Source: Rhexocercosporidium sp. MPI-PUGE-AT-0058
Taxonomy: Eukaryota > Ascomycota > Leotiomycetes > Helotiales
NCBI GenBank assembly: GCA_020746875.1
Contig: JAGTJL010000007.1
Coordinates: forward strand, 1,178,001-1,242,000
Length of the DNA stretch: 64,000 nt
Direction: 5' to 3'
Positions 34,512-46,701 of this stretch are shown here, piece by piece. How positions within the stretch are numbered: position 1 is the stretch's first letter; each line of letters begins with the position of its first letter. The position numbers and the translations under genes were made by a program. The notes beneath the pieces are model-generated. The model was not told the origin of the DNA. It saw nothing but the letters and a program-made list of their open reading frames with translations, and made no database searches.

Positions 34512-36060
34512 CTTTGAGGGGGTTCGTCAGTGACTAGGTCCTATGGTGGTATATGGGTAGAGGGACTGTGGTGATACAGCAAGTAGGAAACCTTGCAGCG
34601 CCTTCTGGCATTGAGTGCGGGGTCATTGAGGCGGTGTTTCCCCACATTTGAGTACTGATCGAGCACTACAGTTCTTGCATTTTCTTCCAGCTTGACATAA
34701 CTCATACTTCTTGTTACCCAACAAACTTCATTCTCCTAGAGTTCCTTTCTAATGGCATTGAGTGACAAGAGTCTTCCTGCTTTTGGCTCGCAATTTGGTA
34801 GGTTGTAATATAACTCGTTTCCAACATCGCTTAAGCTCCTGCCATACAACATCAGGAACTCGCTGGTCTCGAGATGCAATTTGAGATACAATAAAAGGGG
34901 TTTTCATGGTCATGGAGTGATTCACGCCATTTGAAAGTAAGATCCGGTCTTCCTGGCATTGGAGCGCGTCTAAAATCCTAACACATCGAGTAGGACGAGT
35001 CCAGGGTAGGCACTACTTTGCGCAGGTCAGTGCAGGAGTAAATCTGTCACCAGGAGCCTCTCTATCGGATTTTACCTACTGAAATATGAGGACCTGCTGC
35101 GCATATTCTTCACTTACCCAAACTGTCATATTCAATGTTACTGGGTTCAAGCAGGTGACTGTCTCCATCTGAGCTCCACCTGAGTGGCATGACTGAAAAG
35201 GTGCAGATCTCGGAACACAAAAACACAGAGATGCCCTAAGAGCATCGAAAGAGGTAAATGATCTTAATTCTCTGGAAGGTGAAGCGGTGAGAGTAGAGGT
35301 CGAATCTTGCCTTTCTTGCTTGGAAATTTACGCCCTCGTGCCCCTATCTACTTCATGCAAATATGATACTATGAGGTACTGATCTCGTACTGGGCCTCGG
35401 CGAAAGGATCTGTAGCGCCATCGGTATGCTGTGTTTTCCTGTGTAGATTAAAAGGCAGGAAGGGATGATGACAAGTCAAAGTGAGGTATCGCGTCGTGTC
35501 GTTAATTTGAGTTCGTACTCGCTCGAAGAGCTAACTGATTTTGGACAATACTCGAAACAACATTTCTAGAAAGTTATTCATACCAAGACTCGTGCTTAAC
35601 TGCTTGTGTTGCCGTTCACGTACGACTCAGAGAATGCCGTATAGAGGTCTATACAAGTGTGTGAGGGGCTACCAACATCAAACTCGTAGCGGGAAATGAA
35701 GGTTGTGGTGCGGGAGGGGGATCGTCGAAGGTTTATTATGCTTACGAAGTTCCTCGTTACAGTAGAACTTAAGCGGGAATATTCAGGGGCTCGCTAAAAG
35801 ATTCTGCTTCGCTTCATGACATTCGAGTGAAAGCAAAGCAAAGCAAGGCAAAGCAAAGCAAACGAGAACCTGATGTCAACACCCGACTTTGAATATCTTT
35901 GCCCGACCTAGACCTCAACTGTTACTAGCAGTCCTAAACTAGTACATTGACACTTAGAAAATATTCCTACGAGGACACTACGCCAGAACTCCAAGGAACC
36001 CGCTTAGCTTCCGGCATTACTGGATGCTATTTTTCAGATTCGGTATCTGAAATGCACATT
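34512..36060. other. Large intergenic region
   Basis: About 1.5 kb with no gene seen on either strand. Near 35832-35863 there is a short (AAGCA)n repeat with interruptions. Confidence 0.5.
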
Positions 36061-37846
36061 CTACTTATCCGTCAAGTCGCCAAATCCTTCCAAAGCCTCT
36101 ACCTCAGCATCCGCAACTAGTCCCGCCTTATCTCTCTTCTTGTTCTCCATGTAGCAGACAGCTGTATACGCGACCTGCAGACCTGCAGCAATGCAGTACG
36201 CCACCAAAAGCCCTTTGATGGCACCGAAGTATCGAGGTGCCTGAGAAGGGATAAAGATGTGAGGTCCTGCGATGTTACCGCCGCAGTAGAAACTAGATGT
36301 TGTCAGTTTGAAAGTCGAGTTTATCATGTTGCTTGAGATGAACAGGGGGAAGACTATGAAGTAGAGACCAAGAACAGTGCTGCGTTCCGTGTGACATGCA
36401 ACTTTGACGGCGGGGAGAGTCTAATTCAGCACGATTGGAGAGCCGAGAACTTTCTGTAGCCAACAGCAGCCGACGAGAGCATAACGATGCGCAATCGGGA
36501 TCTTGAGAAGGCCGACGAGTCCAGCGATTCCAGGAATGCAACCCACTGTTCAGAGCACTTCATCAGCACAGCTCCTTTGAATGGCAGAACAGAGTCAGGG
36601 TGGACGTACGAATAATTGTCAGTCCAAGGGAATTATTGTATGTCGACAAATATCCAAAAGCGATGCACATAACAATCTCGAAAGCTCCGCCCGGCGTATG
36701 CAACAGACTCGTCTTGAGAAGCTATAGCCAAAACCTTTAATAATAGACGAGATGAAGTTGGCCACGCCACCATTCAGGATGCCGTAGCAAGCTGCCATCA
36801 GGAGAAGTATGTAGGTCTTACTGTCCAACAAAGCCTCCTTGATCTGATGGGGCATTATCTTGGGGTCCTTAACTCCAGTCTGGTTCTTTGAAACTCTCCA
36901 GACTGCCACGATCCGCCCATATTCGGTCAGGCATTTGGCATTGTGTGGGCCATCTGGTAGGTAGAGAATGATGACGAAACCCCACGCAATGGTAATTGCT
37001 CCCACCACCTGAATCATTAGACATGGAAAATGCAAGGATTCGGTGGACCTACTACATATATGAGCTTCCAGTTCGGAATTGCCAAGCCATCAACATGTCC
37101 CAATCCGCAAGAGAGAAGAGCACCAATGATAGAAGACATGCCGTTGACCGAAAGTCAGAAGGATGTTCGCAGAGACTGTTCTTCCCGAGTCCACAGCATC
37201 GATGTCAAGAGAATCCAAGCTGAGGAAATGCAAGCTTCGACAAAGCCGAGGGAAAATCGAATTGCGAAGAAGCCTGAGAAATTGAAAACTGCGGCTTGAA
37301 GCATACAGATACTTCCCCAGGCGAAGAGCATGCATCCAATCATTTTCCCGACGGGGAACCGCTGCAAGGCGACGTTGCTGGGATAGGCACCAATGAGCCA
37401 GCCAAAGTATAAAGCGGATCATACCCAGGAATAGTCATCTCCTGTCTAATGCGTATCGGGTTGCAAGCCATATACATTTGAACAGTTCAAGCTGTAAGCG
37501 GTGTAAGCTTCCAAATCGAAGTAGTTCGATGGGATATACTCATGTTTGCTTGTCAAGGAAGGACAGCATATAAGTTGTCATCATCTACTATCATCAGCAA
37601 TTATTACTCACAGCCGACCGGATAAGGCTGTACCATTGGAAGAACAATGAAGTCGAGCTTTCTCCTGACTTTAACCGAGTCAATCTCCAATTGGGCAGCA
37701 TCGTATTGCTGGGCCTGCTGGAATAGACCATAACCGATATCCGCAAACTTTGCTTTGCTTGGTATCTCAGTAGAGTCTCCATTGCCATTGTCTGGAGATA
37801 TCTCGGAATCTGGAGCAGGCGCAGCGCGCTTCTCAATGTCGGCCAT
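36061..37846 (-). pseudogene. MFS permease of the Dal5 (allantoate/amide) type, disrupted
   Basis: Minus strand from ATG 37846 (MADIEKRAAPAPDSE) through KVRRKLDFIVLPM, ALYFGWLIGAYPSNVALQRF, FVEACISSAWILLTSMLWTR, NWKLIYVVGAITIAWGFVII, YILLLMAACYGILNGGVANF and GNIAGPHIFI to the C-terminus, the order of Dal5-like anion:cation symporters. The frame is broken: TGA in the first loop (SWV*SALYF), TGA where Trp is expected (LRTSF*LS), TAG in the family's NWTLP motif (VLN*TLP), and a frame shift near 36714-36722 (after KGFGYS). The Trp-to-stop changes are G-to-A transitions. Confidence 0.88.
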
Positions 37847-39142
37847 TTCGGTCAAGTCTGGACTAGAAAATTATTTGAGTAATGATTAGGAGGTGGTAAG
37901 GTCAGTTTGGACATGAAATTTAACAGAGATCAAACCACAACTTATACTGAAATATAAATTTCATGATAAGATACCCGAGAGAGAGGGATGTGAAGTCGAC
38001 TGCTTGATGGACTCAAAGTGGCCATGGCAGGGATGCTTAGGAGACTCGAGATAGTGAACCAAACTACCGGTTTGCCACATCATTGAGTGTTAGTATCTCA
38101 ACAGAGAGTACAACCAATCAAACTCAACAGCGTTTGAAGCACATGAGTATATTCCCAGCACTTCTGGGGCTAATCCGGCAACGATCCGCGACCATGTGGT
38201 ATCCGCCAATGGCATTCTTTTGCGCAAGAAGTGGAGCATGCACCTCCGATGCAAGATTAAATCTGACTACGTGACAGGCGATAAGCATGGAGGAGATCCA
38301 GATACAGGCTAGAAAACGAGAGCTCAACGAGAAGAGGGGAATGTTAAAGCAACAACAGCTACATCCTTCCTATCCCACGTTGCAGCTTCGGGCCGAGCAG
38401 AGAATGCACAAAGAAATCTAGATAAAAGCACAGCTTATGTCGAGGCTAGAGTTATTTGGTCATGATCACATACTCTGCTGCAGCGTCGGACTGTAATATG
38501 CAAAGATGGGGGGATGGATGTTGATATTATGTCGTCGAGCCGAAATCGTACTACATCTATGCTATCACGAAGCGAGACTGGGCAACCAAGCCCCTTAAAG
38601 CATCATCCAGCGGTGCTAAGCCTATACATGGTTAGACTGCTCTGCCGATAAGAAATGACAGATCTTGGTCAGGATCTCCATCGCATGTTTTTCTCCTCCT
38701 AAGCTCTTTCGTCAAATCGGACATGCGGCGATTTCAATGACTACTTAGCTGGACCCTATACGGGCTGGTGCTTGTGCAACGAGGTGAACGACATTAAAAC
38801 AGTGGAGATGGAGTACATCAACTGCCAGCAGCCATGTGGCACAGGTCCATGCTATCGGCTTGCATCCTTGCCTCTCAGCTACAAGACCTTTGTCTTCTCG
38901 CCGCAATTGAGTTTTGATAGCTTCGTTAAACCTTTTTTCGTAATGAATCACGACTATATAATGTCAATCCATGTCAAACACGGCTCGTAGAGTAGGTAAG
39001 ACGACTAGCTCGGTACTTTAGTACAGTAACGCACCTACATAAATATGTTTCCTTTCAAGCAAGTGTTTTTCTAATCGTCTAAGAGCTTCATTTCTCAGTA
39101 AACTTTCACGTACGGTCTCCTTTGGCAACATCACAATTCAAA
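37847..39142. other. Intergenic region between two divergently read pseudogenes
   Basis: No gene seen. This is the common 5' region of the decayed permease and the decayed amidase and may once have been their shared promoter. Confidence 0.45.
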
Positions 39143-41025
39143 ATGGCAACAGAAACAATGGCGGTTGCCTCGCCCAGGCCATGGCAGGGAATCAGAGATG
39201 CGAAGAAAGCCGAGCAAGCTGCGCGGATTCCCGTCAAATGGAGGTTGAACGAGTTTCCTCCTGCAGATACAATCGATGTACGACCAGTAGCTAGCACTTG
39301 CGGCATCCTGTCTGGACGGGAATTGAAGATCACAGGAGAAGCATAAGATGCGACTTCTCTAGCGGCCGCCATTGCGAGTGGCACCTGCTCCGCATAGGAG
39401 GTTGCTGTGGCTTTCTGCAAATGTGCGGCCGTTGGACACCAGCTGTGCAACAATCTTACCGAGATCATGTTTCTGGATGCAATTGAAGATGCCAAGAAGC
39501 TAGACCTATATTTCAAGGATACTGGCAAGACTGTGGGACCTCTTCATGGCTTGCCGATGACTTTCAAGGTGCACATATATTTAGGCACTTCGCTATTCTC
39601 AATTGATCCACTGATTGGGTTATAGGAATGTTTCCACGTCGAAGGTTACGATTACTGCAATGGCTACATTTCGAAAACATTTAAACCCTCGAAATCTAGA
39701 ACATATGTCATCCAACTCGTGAAGGCAGCTGGAGCAGTTGTGATTGCGAAGACGAATGTTCCACAAACCATGCTGGTTGTGGAGGCTGATAACAATGTGT
39801 TTGGCCAAACCAAGAACCTAGTAGTGCACCATCTCACATGCGGCGGAAGTAGTGGCGGGGAGGGTTCGGATATGGGTTTTCGAGGGTCTGTGATTGGTGT
39901 TGGGACAGATGTTGGAGGATCGGTTCGGTATAGCAAAAGACTTGAAAATTGTATTGATTACATTTCTGACTCTGCCACAGTATTCCAGCCGTAGCGAACG
40001 GTGTATATGGATACCGGCCGACTTGTGGGCTTTTACCCTTCTATGGGTACGCTGCACCAGGTTACACAGGAGTCAATACAGGTATTCCGGCCACCCTTGG
40101 GCCCCTGGCTCAATCAGTCCGCGACTTGACTCTTTTCACACGCGTGGTTCGAAATGCAAAGCCCTAGATTGTCGATCCTGCGGTTGTACCAAATGTATTA
40201 AAGGAACGATTGCGCGGAAGCCAGTCGTAGGCGTAATTTACAGCAGCGGACTTACCCCTCACCCACCGATCAGAAGGGCGCTCCGAGAAGCGGTGGCGAA
40301 GCTGAAAGCCGCTGGCTTCGAGGTGAAGAAATTTGTTCCCCCAACCTTAACTAGTATCCGGGAGGTGACCGCGGAGCTTTTCACGCTGGACGGCCTGTCA
40401 TACCAAAAGAACACATTGAAAGAGGCTGACGAACCCCCTGTTCAATCAGTGCTTGACATTGGATTCTGGAATATGCCTCGCAAGTCCCAAGAAGAGACTT
40501 GGTTATTGAATACCAGGAGACTTGGGTTCTGCAAGCTGATGCTGGATCGTTGGCAGGATGCACAGATTGATGTTGTTCTTTGCCCAGTCGGACCTCATAC
40601 GCCCGTTCTCCCTGGTCAGTGGGACAATGATACATACACGGTTGCATGGAACGCCGTAGACGCAAGTCATTCGTCTTTCTTTTTATGTATTGACTAATAT
40701 CTTCTAGTATCCTTCCATGGTAATTCCTTTCACTACTGCGGACCCCGCACTTGATCCCAAGGATGCCAACTTCGTCGGACTTAGTAAAATAGATGCCACC
40801 AACGAAGCACAATATGAGGTATACCCTATATTTTTCCTCGATGCAAAGATTGACCCTTTCCTAGATGGCCCTGAGCTGCTGGCTGGTGCTCCAGCTGGCC
40901 TTCAGATCGTGGCACCAAAATGGGGAGACGAACAGTTGCTGGCGGATGTCGAGCTTATTGATCACGCCTTGAATGGGAAGCCTGCAGGTGAAGCTACGTT
41001 TTCGTCAGGTATTCCAAAATTGTAA
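39143..41025 (+). pseudogene. Amidase (amidase-signature family), disrupted
   Basis: Starts MATETMAVASPRPWQGIRDA; family landmarks are in order: GPLHGLPMTFK (catalytic Lys), AAGAVVIAKTNVPQTML, the Gly/Ser-rich GGSSGGEG, GVGTDVGGSVR with the catalytic Ser, IPAVANGVYGYRP, DVVLCPVGPHTPV, and DGPELLAGAPAGLQIV near the end. Breaks: TAA at 39344-39346, TAG at 39395-39397, TAG at 40165-40167 (Trp expected: NAKP*IVDP) and a frame shift near 40205. Introns 39568-39627, about 39928-39990 and about 40660-40708; the last uses a GC-AG donor (GCAAGT). It would have hydrolysed amides in the cytosol. It sits next to a broken Dal5-type permease. Confidence 0.9.
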
Positions 41026-41843
41026 TTGAGCTTGAAAATTTCCACAGTTTCTGTGTACATACTTTTCGTCCTGGACTAGCTGCGTAGCAAGTACCTGGAA
41101 CAAACTTCCATGGCATGTTCCAGTTTCAAATATCTAGTCTTCCTCTTTCCATCTCTACAACTCGATAGAGGAATTCTCGTACGAAAGATGGAATAGTTCT
41201 AACCAGGTTTGAAGGTGCTGTGTCAGTTCTCTAATAGAGGTTTCACAGTTAAATTTGTTTGAAGAACTCAACACCAAAATAGCCCAGGATAGCAAACTCT
41301 TCATGACATTAAATTCCAAACAATGCAACAAACGAAGTAAGCGACGACTCCACATCGCAATCCATGGTGGGGTAGATCTACCCCTGTCGGCGATAAGATA
41401 GCTAACAGAGTGGGGTGAACAACAACTCACCTCCCCATCTTCCTCCCTCCTCAACCGTAAGTTGTACTGTTTTGGCAAAGATGGTGCAGTAATAACTCTA
41501 GATTTTGAATGCTAGGTTGGATAGTTACTATTGACCAAAGGACAGAACTTTCTCAGTTGTTTTTTTCAGTGGGACTTGGACTCACGGGTTTTGGCAGGCA
41601 CACCGCCACCACCGCTGGGTTGAATACAGTACCTGGATGGAGGCAATCTTCAAATCACGGGTCAATTGAAATTGAGACAACCGAAGAAGAGATAGAAGCC
41701 TTCAGTTTGACGGAGACAAGCGAACACTGAAAGCAGATACATATCTCCACAAAAGAGCTCTGGATCTCAGACAACACACAGCACCTTCATACAACACATC
41801 TCGAGTCTTGGCATCCTTACGTTAAGGCACAGCCGCAAAAGCA
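41026..41843. other. Intergenic region
   Basis: No gene recognised. Open frames of 73-107 codons on both strands lack family features. Confidence 0.45.
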
Positions 41844-43239
41844 ATGGCGACATTCCTCAGCCCAGGCCCAACACGGCCTTCAACAGCAACTCAGGAACCA
41901 GAGAAAGAATTCAACATCTGCTTGGTTGGCAGTGGAGGCGTGGGCACTATTGCCGCTTTAGTGCTTGAAAAATCAGGGAGGGCTAGGGTTACGGTTGTGC
42001 TGAGAGGGAGCTATGGGGTGGTGAGTGAGAAGGGGTTTGATATTGAGAGTGTAGATCATGGTGATTTTATTAGGTGGAAACCTTCGAGAGGTAAGTTCAG
42101 CTTTCTCTTCACTTGGAAATCAGGGAGGGGAAGAGGTATGATTGCTTGGACGGTTTTTAGTCTTGGCGATGAAAGGATGATGATTGAGGGACGTGTGAGA
42201 TGCACAGAAATATTTTGAGTTCATCATATGGAATGATCAAATACTAACGTGTAAAATCAGTCGTCCCCAGCATTGAAGAAGCTACCTTCGCACCCCGACC
42301 CCCACACACAATACCCTTGCCAACCGGTGCCGCAACACGTATGTCTCTTCCCGCCTTGAAATACTCCATGATCTGGAATTTGGGATCGGCCCTTTCCTTC
42401 CGATCCCAAGATATTGGGGGGGGAACATGCTAATTCGTTTTCCAGCCATGGAATCGCCGCGAGAGCGATATGATTTCCTCGTCCTCTGCACCAAACAGCT
42501 ACCAGACAAATACTCACTCGCAAACATGGTCTCGCCCCTCATAACGCCAGGCCTTACATCCATAGTACTAATCCAAAACGGCCTCCTTATACACGTCCCT
42601 TTCACTACTCTCTTCCCTTCAAACGTAACCATGTCTGCCGTCTCCATGATCGGCTCCTTCACCGAAGGCGTCAACAAGATCAAGCAAACCGGGCCAGACA
42701 TCTTGCAGATAGGCGCACATTACCATGACGGTGTAGTTGATTCCGTCTCTGCGGAACGAACACAGACATTCGTCGACATGTACAGTTCTGGTGGCGCGAA
42801 GAGTTGCATCCTAGCATCCGACATGATGCTAGCCCGCTACGCGAAACTCCTCTGGTACGCACCGTACAACTGTCTCTGCGCACTGATGGAAATGACAGTC
42901 GGAGAGATTCAACGGTCGGGTGCACGAGAGAAGTTCGTCGAGCCGATGATGCGCGAGATTGTTGCTGTTGCAAAGGCGGATGGGACAGTGTTGGCGGAGG
43001 ACCTAGTGCAGGAGATGTTGTGGAGGAGTCCGGAGACGAGCAGGTATCGGCCGAGTATGTTGTTGGATAGAGAGCAGGGACGCCCGATGGAGATTGAGGT
43101 TATTCTGGGGGATGCCATTAGGAAGGGTAAGGAGTTGGGGGTGGAGGCGAAGGTTATGGAGAGTGTTTATGAGATGCTTTGTTTAGTTAGGTGGAGGATG
43201 GAGAATCTGACTGAGGAGGGAGAGATGCATATTGGTTAA
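41844..43239 (+). CDS. Ketopantoate reductase-like (ApbA/PanE) dehydrogenase
   Basis: Three exons (41844-42090, 42261-42338, 42446-43239) encode 372 residues. The N-terminal NADP-binding loop is ICLVGSGGVGTIAALVLE; then YDFLVLCTKQLPD, SIVLIQNGL and, in the helical C-terminal domain, AKLLWYAPYNCLCALMEMTVG and YRPSMLLDREQGRPMEIEV, which contains the conserved Lys/Asn-type substrate region of this family in fungal form. Members reduce 2-dehydropantoate or related alpha-keto acids; fungi carry several paralogues of unknown substrate, so a role in pantothenate synthesis is only possible. A G8 run near 42418-42425 lies in intron 2. Confidence 0.88.
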
Positions 43240-43467
43240 TGGCCCGGATAGTCATTTGGTAGATAGTTTTAGTGGAGCTTGATTATCTGCGAGATATGGT
43301 AGTGTTGTTCGTAGATTTGCATTAGATTAGACAGCGAAGATTTATATTGACCATTTTCCTTGTTCTTTCAGATGTCATCCATCTCATGGGTATCATGATC
43401 TCTCATCTCAATCTATATACACCGAAAATTCCTTAATCCCAAAATCTAAACTTGCTAAATCAACCCC

Positions 43468-45228
43468 TCAGATAGGCAAACACTCCCCCGGGTAAATCTC
43501 AACTAGATCCATCCAATTCCATGCCAATCCCAAATCTCTCGCCCTCCACACCCTCTGAACACAAAAATCCCTCGAGCGTCTCGCAGTAACAGTTTTCCTC
43601 TGCCTGATAATCTCTTCAAACATACCCATAACAATTGTCCTATCCTCTTCCTCCGTCAACTCCGTGCCAGCAATCAGGACAGGCCAAAGTGATGTCTTCA
43701 GCTGATCTGTCATAGCGCTCAGATGCATAAGTACTTCTTGTGCCATACCCAGTGCCACTTGATTCGCAGCTTCTGAACTCCCAGGGGGCTCTAGGAGTCT
43801 GTCGAGATAGAGTAATGCTGCTGCTCGGTGAGAATGTGCATGGAGGAGTAAGTTCCGAGATGCTTGGAAAGAAACGTTTTGGGCGGCGACGGGCCGCCAT
43901 TGGTTAAGTCGCTGTCTGATACCAAGGACTTTTTGGTAGATGGCGATAGTAGGGTTGGTAGTTATCATTATAGCTTCTTCACTCCAAATATTATCGCCAA
44001 ATTGATGTCGATTTCCATTTCTACTCACACCTTCCGAGGGTGTAAGTGTACCACCTCGCATCTCCTCGGCTAGAGCTTCCAGGTCCGCTAGGATGGGCAT
44101 CAAAGTCACCGTATACCCCATGAAGCGGTCAGCGGTATGGAAGGAGTCATCGGACAGCCAGACGGCGTTTGGGATGAGCGGATGGCGCGCGTAGGTTAAG
44201 CTGATCATCATGTCTTGCCTCGCTAGAGCCCGGATAAAGTATTTCGCTACCGAGGAGAAGGAGAGGCCGCTGTCTTGCTGGTGCTTTGATTATGATGGCG
44301 GCGTTAGAGATTATGGCTGGGAGAGAGGTATCGGCTGGTTCTGATCGGTTGTCTATTAACTGTTTCCCCACTTTAGTGGCTGTAATCATGATCATGTGCG
44401 GTTCGATTGGGAGGGGGACTGTACTTCTAAAGCGCAAAGTCCGAGTAGCATAATCATCATCTGCTCTAAATCTCTCCTATCTCGCAATCGTGCTAATATT
44501 CTTTGTCTCCTATCCAGCATAGGAACGATACTTGAGCCTCCTTCTCCGAGGTAAATATGCCCGATAGCGCTTAGCGTGTCGCCGACAGCAGCCGGGTCCT
44601 GGTTGAAGACTTGAAGAACATTGGCATTCATCTCGTCGACAAATTCTTTGCTCATGACTAGCTCCCGAGGGTGTCTGCTGAAGTATATTTCCACTCCGGG
44701 CTGGTCGGTTCGTCCGATAGCGTCTGGTGGGTGGTCGGGCACTGTGGGATAGAGTGGTGGACAAGAGGGGAGTTGCATGGAGTTGGCACGGGCTCGAGCA
44801 ATGAGTGTGATTTGTTGTTCCGTGTATTCGATTACTGATGAAAAGGCATCAGAGTCCTCTAACGCCATCTCTTCCACCTCCGAAGCTTGACTCCGAGGCG
44901 TAGAGCGGTGCACATCTTCCTCTCTGGGGGTCTCGTGTATGTCACGTGCACTATGTCTGTTTGTTGACTGTCTCTTCTCATACCACTGCGATTCCGGAAT
45001 CAGAGCGGGCGTTTGAGGCTCTATTCTCTCCGATCTTTGAGACTGTGATACGGCTGCTGGACTCGCTGGCGGTCTTAGAGCATGTTTGGGGCTGGTTACA
45101 GGTGGTATTGCGTATCCTTGACATGCATATCCTCTTCTCTTACACGTTCCGCAATGGGGTTGCTCTTCGTCGCACTTCACTTTAGCCCTCTTGCAGTCGA
45201 TACAGCCTTTTCTTGACCGCCGTTGCAT
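43468..45228 (-). CDS. Zn2Cys6 transcription factor
   Basis: Starts at ATG 45226-45228: MQRRSRKGCIDCKRAKVKCDEEQPHC then GTCKRRGYACQGY, a canonical CX2CX6CX6CX2CX6C binuclear cluster with basic residues between the second and third Cys. A long regulatory region follows, with RALARQDMMISLTYARHPLI, DRFMGYTVTLMPILADLEAL and HSHRAAALLYLDRLL typical of the fungal-specific transcription factor C-terminus. The frame shifts once near 44412-44425 and back near 44281-44288, so about 130 nt (encoding SLPAIISNAAIIIK) are read in another frame; the two shifts cancel. Either two compensating indels, sequence errors, or an intron I cannot place. The target genes are unknown; the reductase at 41844 converges with it. 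Confidence 0.75.
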
Positions 45229-45686
45229 GGTGGAGTATGTGTAGTGAGATGGCTGGACAACTAAAGTTGTACTTGTGCAGATTCGTACTATGGCTGGATA
45301 CGTCAGACTGCAGTTGTACCTGTGAGGTTCTTGGACGTGATGAGATTTGCGCCGTGCCGATGCCGGTGAGCACAACTGCCCCGGCTGCCACCTTTACAGC
45401 AGGTCAAGGGTGTTCCCCGTCCTGTCAGGGCCCAAGTCCATGGATTTTGGCTTGGTTAGCTGGATCTGATTAGATTTTACCATCTGATTAGCATAGTACG
45501 AGTAAGTTTTCGGACCGAAGTAGTATGGTGATGTACTGACACTCGGATTTTACTTAGTGCCAAGTTCCATAGGTGTGGAAGGTTTCTGGACTCGGGCCGT
45601 ACCTGCAGGTTTAGCGAACCATCACTAATATTCCAGCGCGTCATCGCTAAAAATGAATTGATTTTAGCAACACACTTAAGCGAGAC
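45229..45686. other. Intergenic region
   Basis: 5' flank of the Zn2Cys6 gene. No gene recognised. Confidence 0.45.
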
Positions 45687-45900
45687 TTAGAATGAAGCGA
45701 CAAGATTGATAGCTTCCCATCCATCAGCTGCGATATAACTTATGACTACTCTTATGATTTCTTGTTTAAGACCTAGATCTATTCTTTGGCCGCATTCGCT
45801 GTGGATGACAGCACAGCGGTAGTTGAAGCTATGCCCGTTTGGTGCGGATGATAGGACTTGACCGTCAACTGAACGTTCTATCAACAGATGCCCATGATTG
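45687..45900 (-). pseudogene. Fragment resembling FMN-binding split-barrel (pyridoxamine oxidase-like) protein
   Basis: The minus-strand segment VDGQVLSSAPNGHSFNYR followed by CAVIHSECGQRIDLGLKQEI resembles the central part of fungal Pyridox_ox_2-type flavin split-barrel proteins (usual pattern: VDGLVL..NxHSxNYRSAVxxG). Upstream sequence to 46290 does not show the expected N-terminal half, and the end (INLVASF) is short. I read it as a fragment. Weak evidence. Confidence 0.35.
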
Positions 45901-46452
45901 TCATATGTACTCCCTTGTGGACTTGTGAACTCCCTGGCAGGGAAAATGGCATGCGGAATGAACATAATAACTTATCTTTCGCTCCTATTCCGTACCATCT
46001 TTCTTGTTGTTTTGACACACAAGCTCGTTTAATCTCGCACTTGGATGACCATGCAGCTATATCAGTGGCATCCCCAACTTTACGAAAGAGCGCAATCATT
46101 TGCAGGCATTGAAGTAGTTCTTCATCACCGAAAGTCTGCGGGCTTCATCTTGAACTTGATGTTTGATTCGGATGGACCAAGTTTTTTGATTGAAATTTGC
46201 TATTTTTTGGGAGTTTGTTATTAGGGTAATTTGAAGATCCAGGTGGGGTGATGCAACGGTTCTCTTTGACGAAGAGGGGACGTCCAATTCGAGTCAATCA
46301 AAGACAGCAAGGTGAAACAAAATGCGTCCCCAAGCTTTAAAGAACAGACACCTGTGCCCTAAGGATGATGTTGGTGGAGTCTAGTTCTTTCAAGATGTTG
46401 TCGTGTAGCTCGCTTAATTTTCTGGCCCCCTTTTCAGTTACGTGGGCCTTTT

Positions 46453-46453
46453 C

Positions 46454-46541
<88 letters not shown>

Positions 46542-46543
46542 TC
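46453..46543. repeat. (CTTT)n microsatellite
   Basis: About 22 near-perfect copies of CTTT on the plus strand. It creates a false open frame rich in Lys-Glu-Arg on the minus strand and a Phe/Leu/Ser-rich one on the plus strand. Confidence 0.97.
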
Positions 46544-46660
46544 CTCTTTCCTTTCCAAGCAGTCTATGAAAGTCACTTACCGTTCAGATGGAGCTAGTCC
46601 CAAATCATGGATATCAAAGGATGATTTTCCGCCATGTATCGAAGATAGATGTATTCGGTA

Positions 46661-46701
46661 ACGTCCCACCCCACCATTCCGCCCACCCTTTTACACCAAA
46701 A
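46661..46701 (+). repeat. Terminal inverted repeat, left
   Basis: Begins ACGTCCCACCCCACCATTCC and matches the reverse complement of 57123-57163 over about 40 nt with a few mismatches (for example PCR-neutral changes such as CCACC/CCCCC). The outer flank is TA (46659-46660), as is the flank of the right end (57164-57165), which fits a TA target duplication of the Tc1/mariner superfamily. Confidence 0.85.

Noticed and set aside
34512..36060. Possible long non-coding or hidden gene in the 1.5-kb gap
   Set aside because: No open frame, splice pattern or family segment found on either strand.
46337..46661. Open frames rich in KERKKERK (minus) and FLSFFLSF (plus)
   Set aside because: They are translations of the (CTTT)n microsatellite, not proteins.
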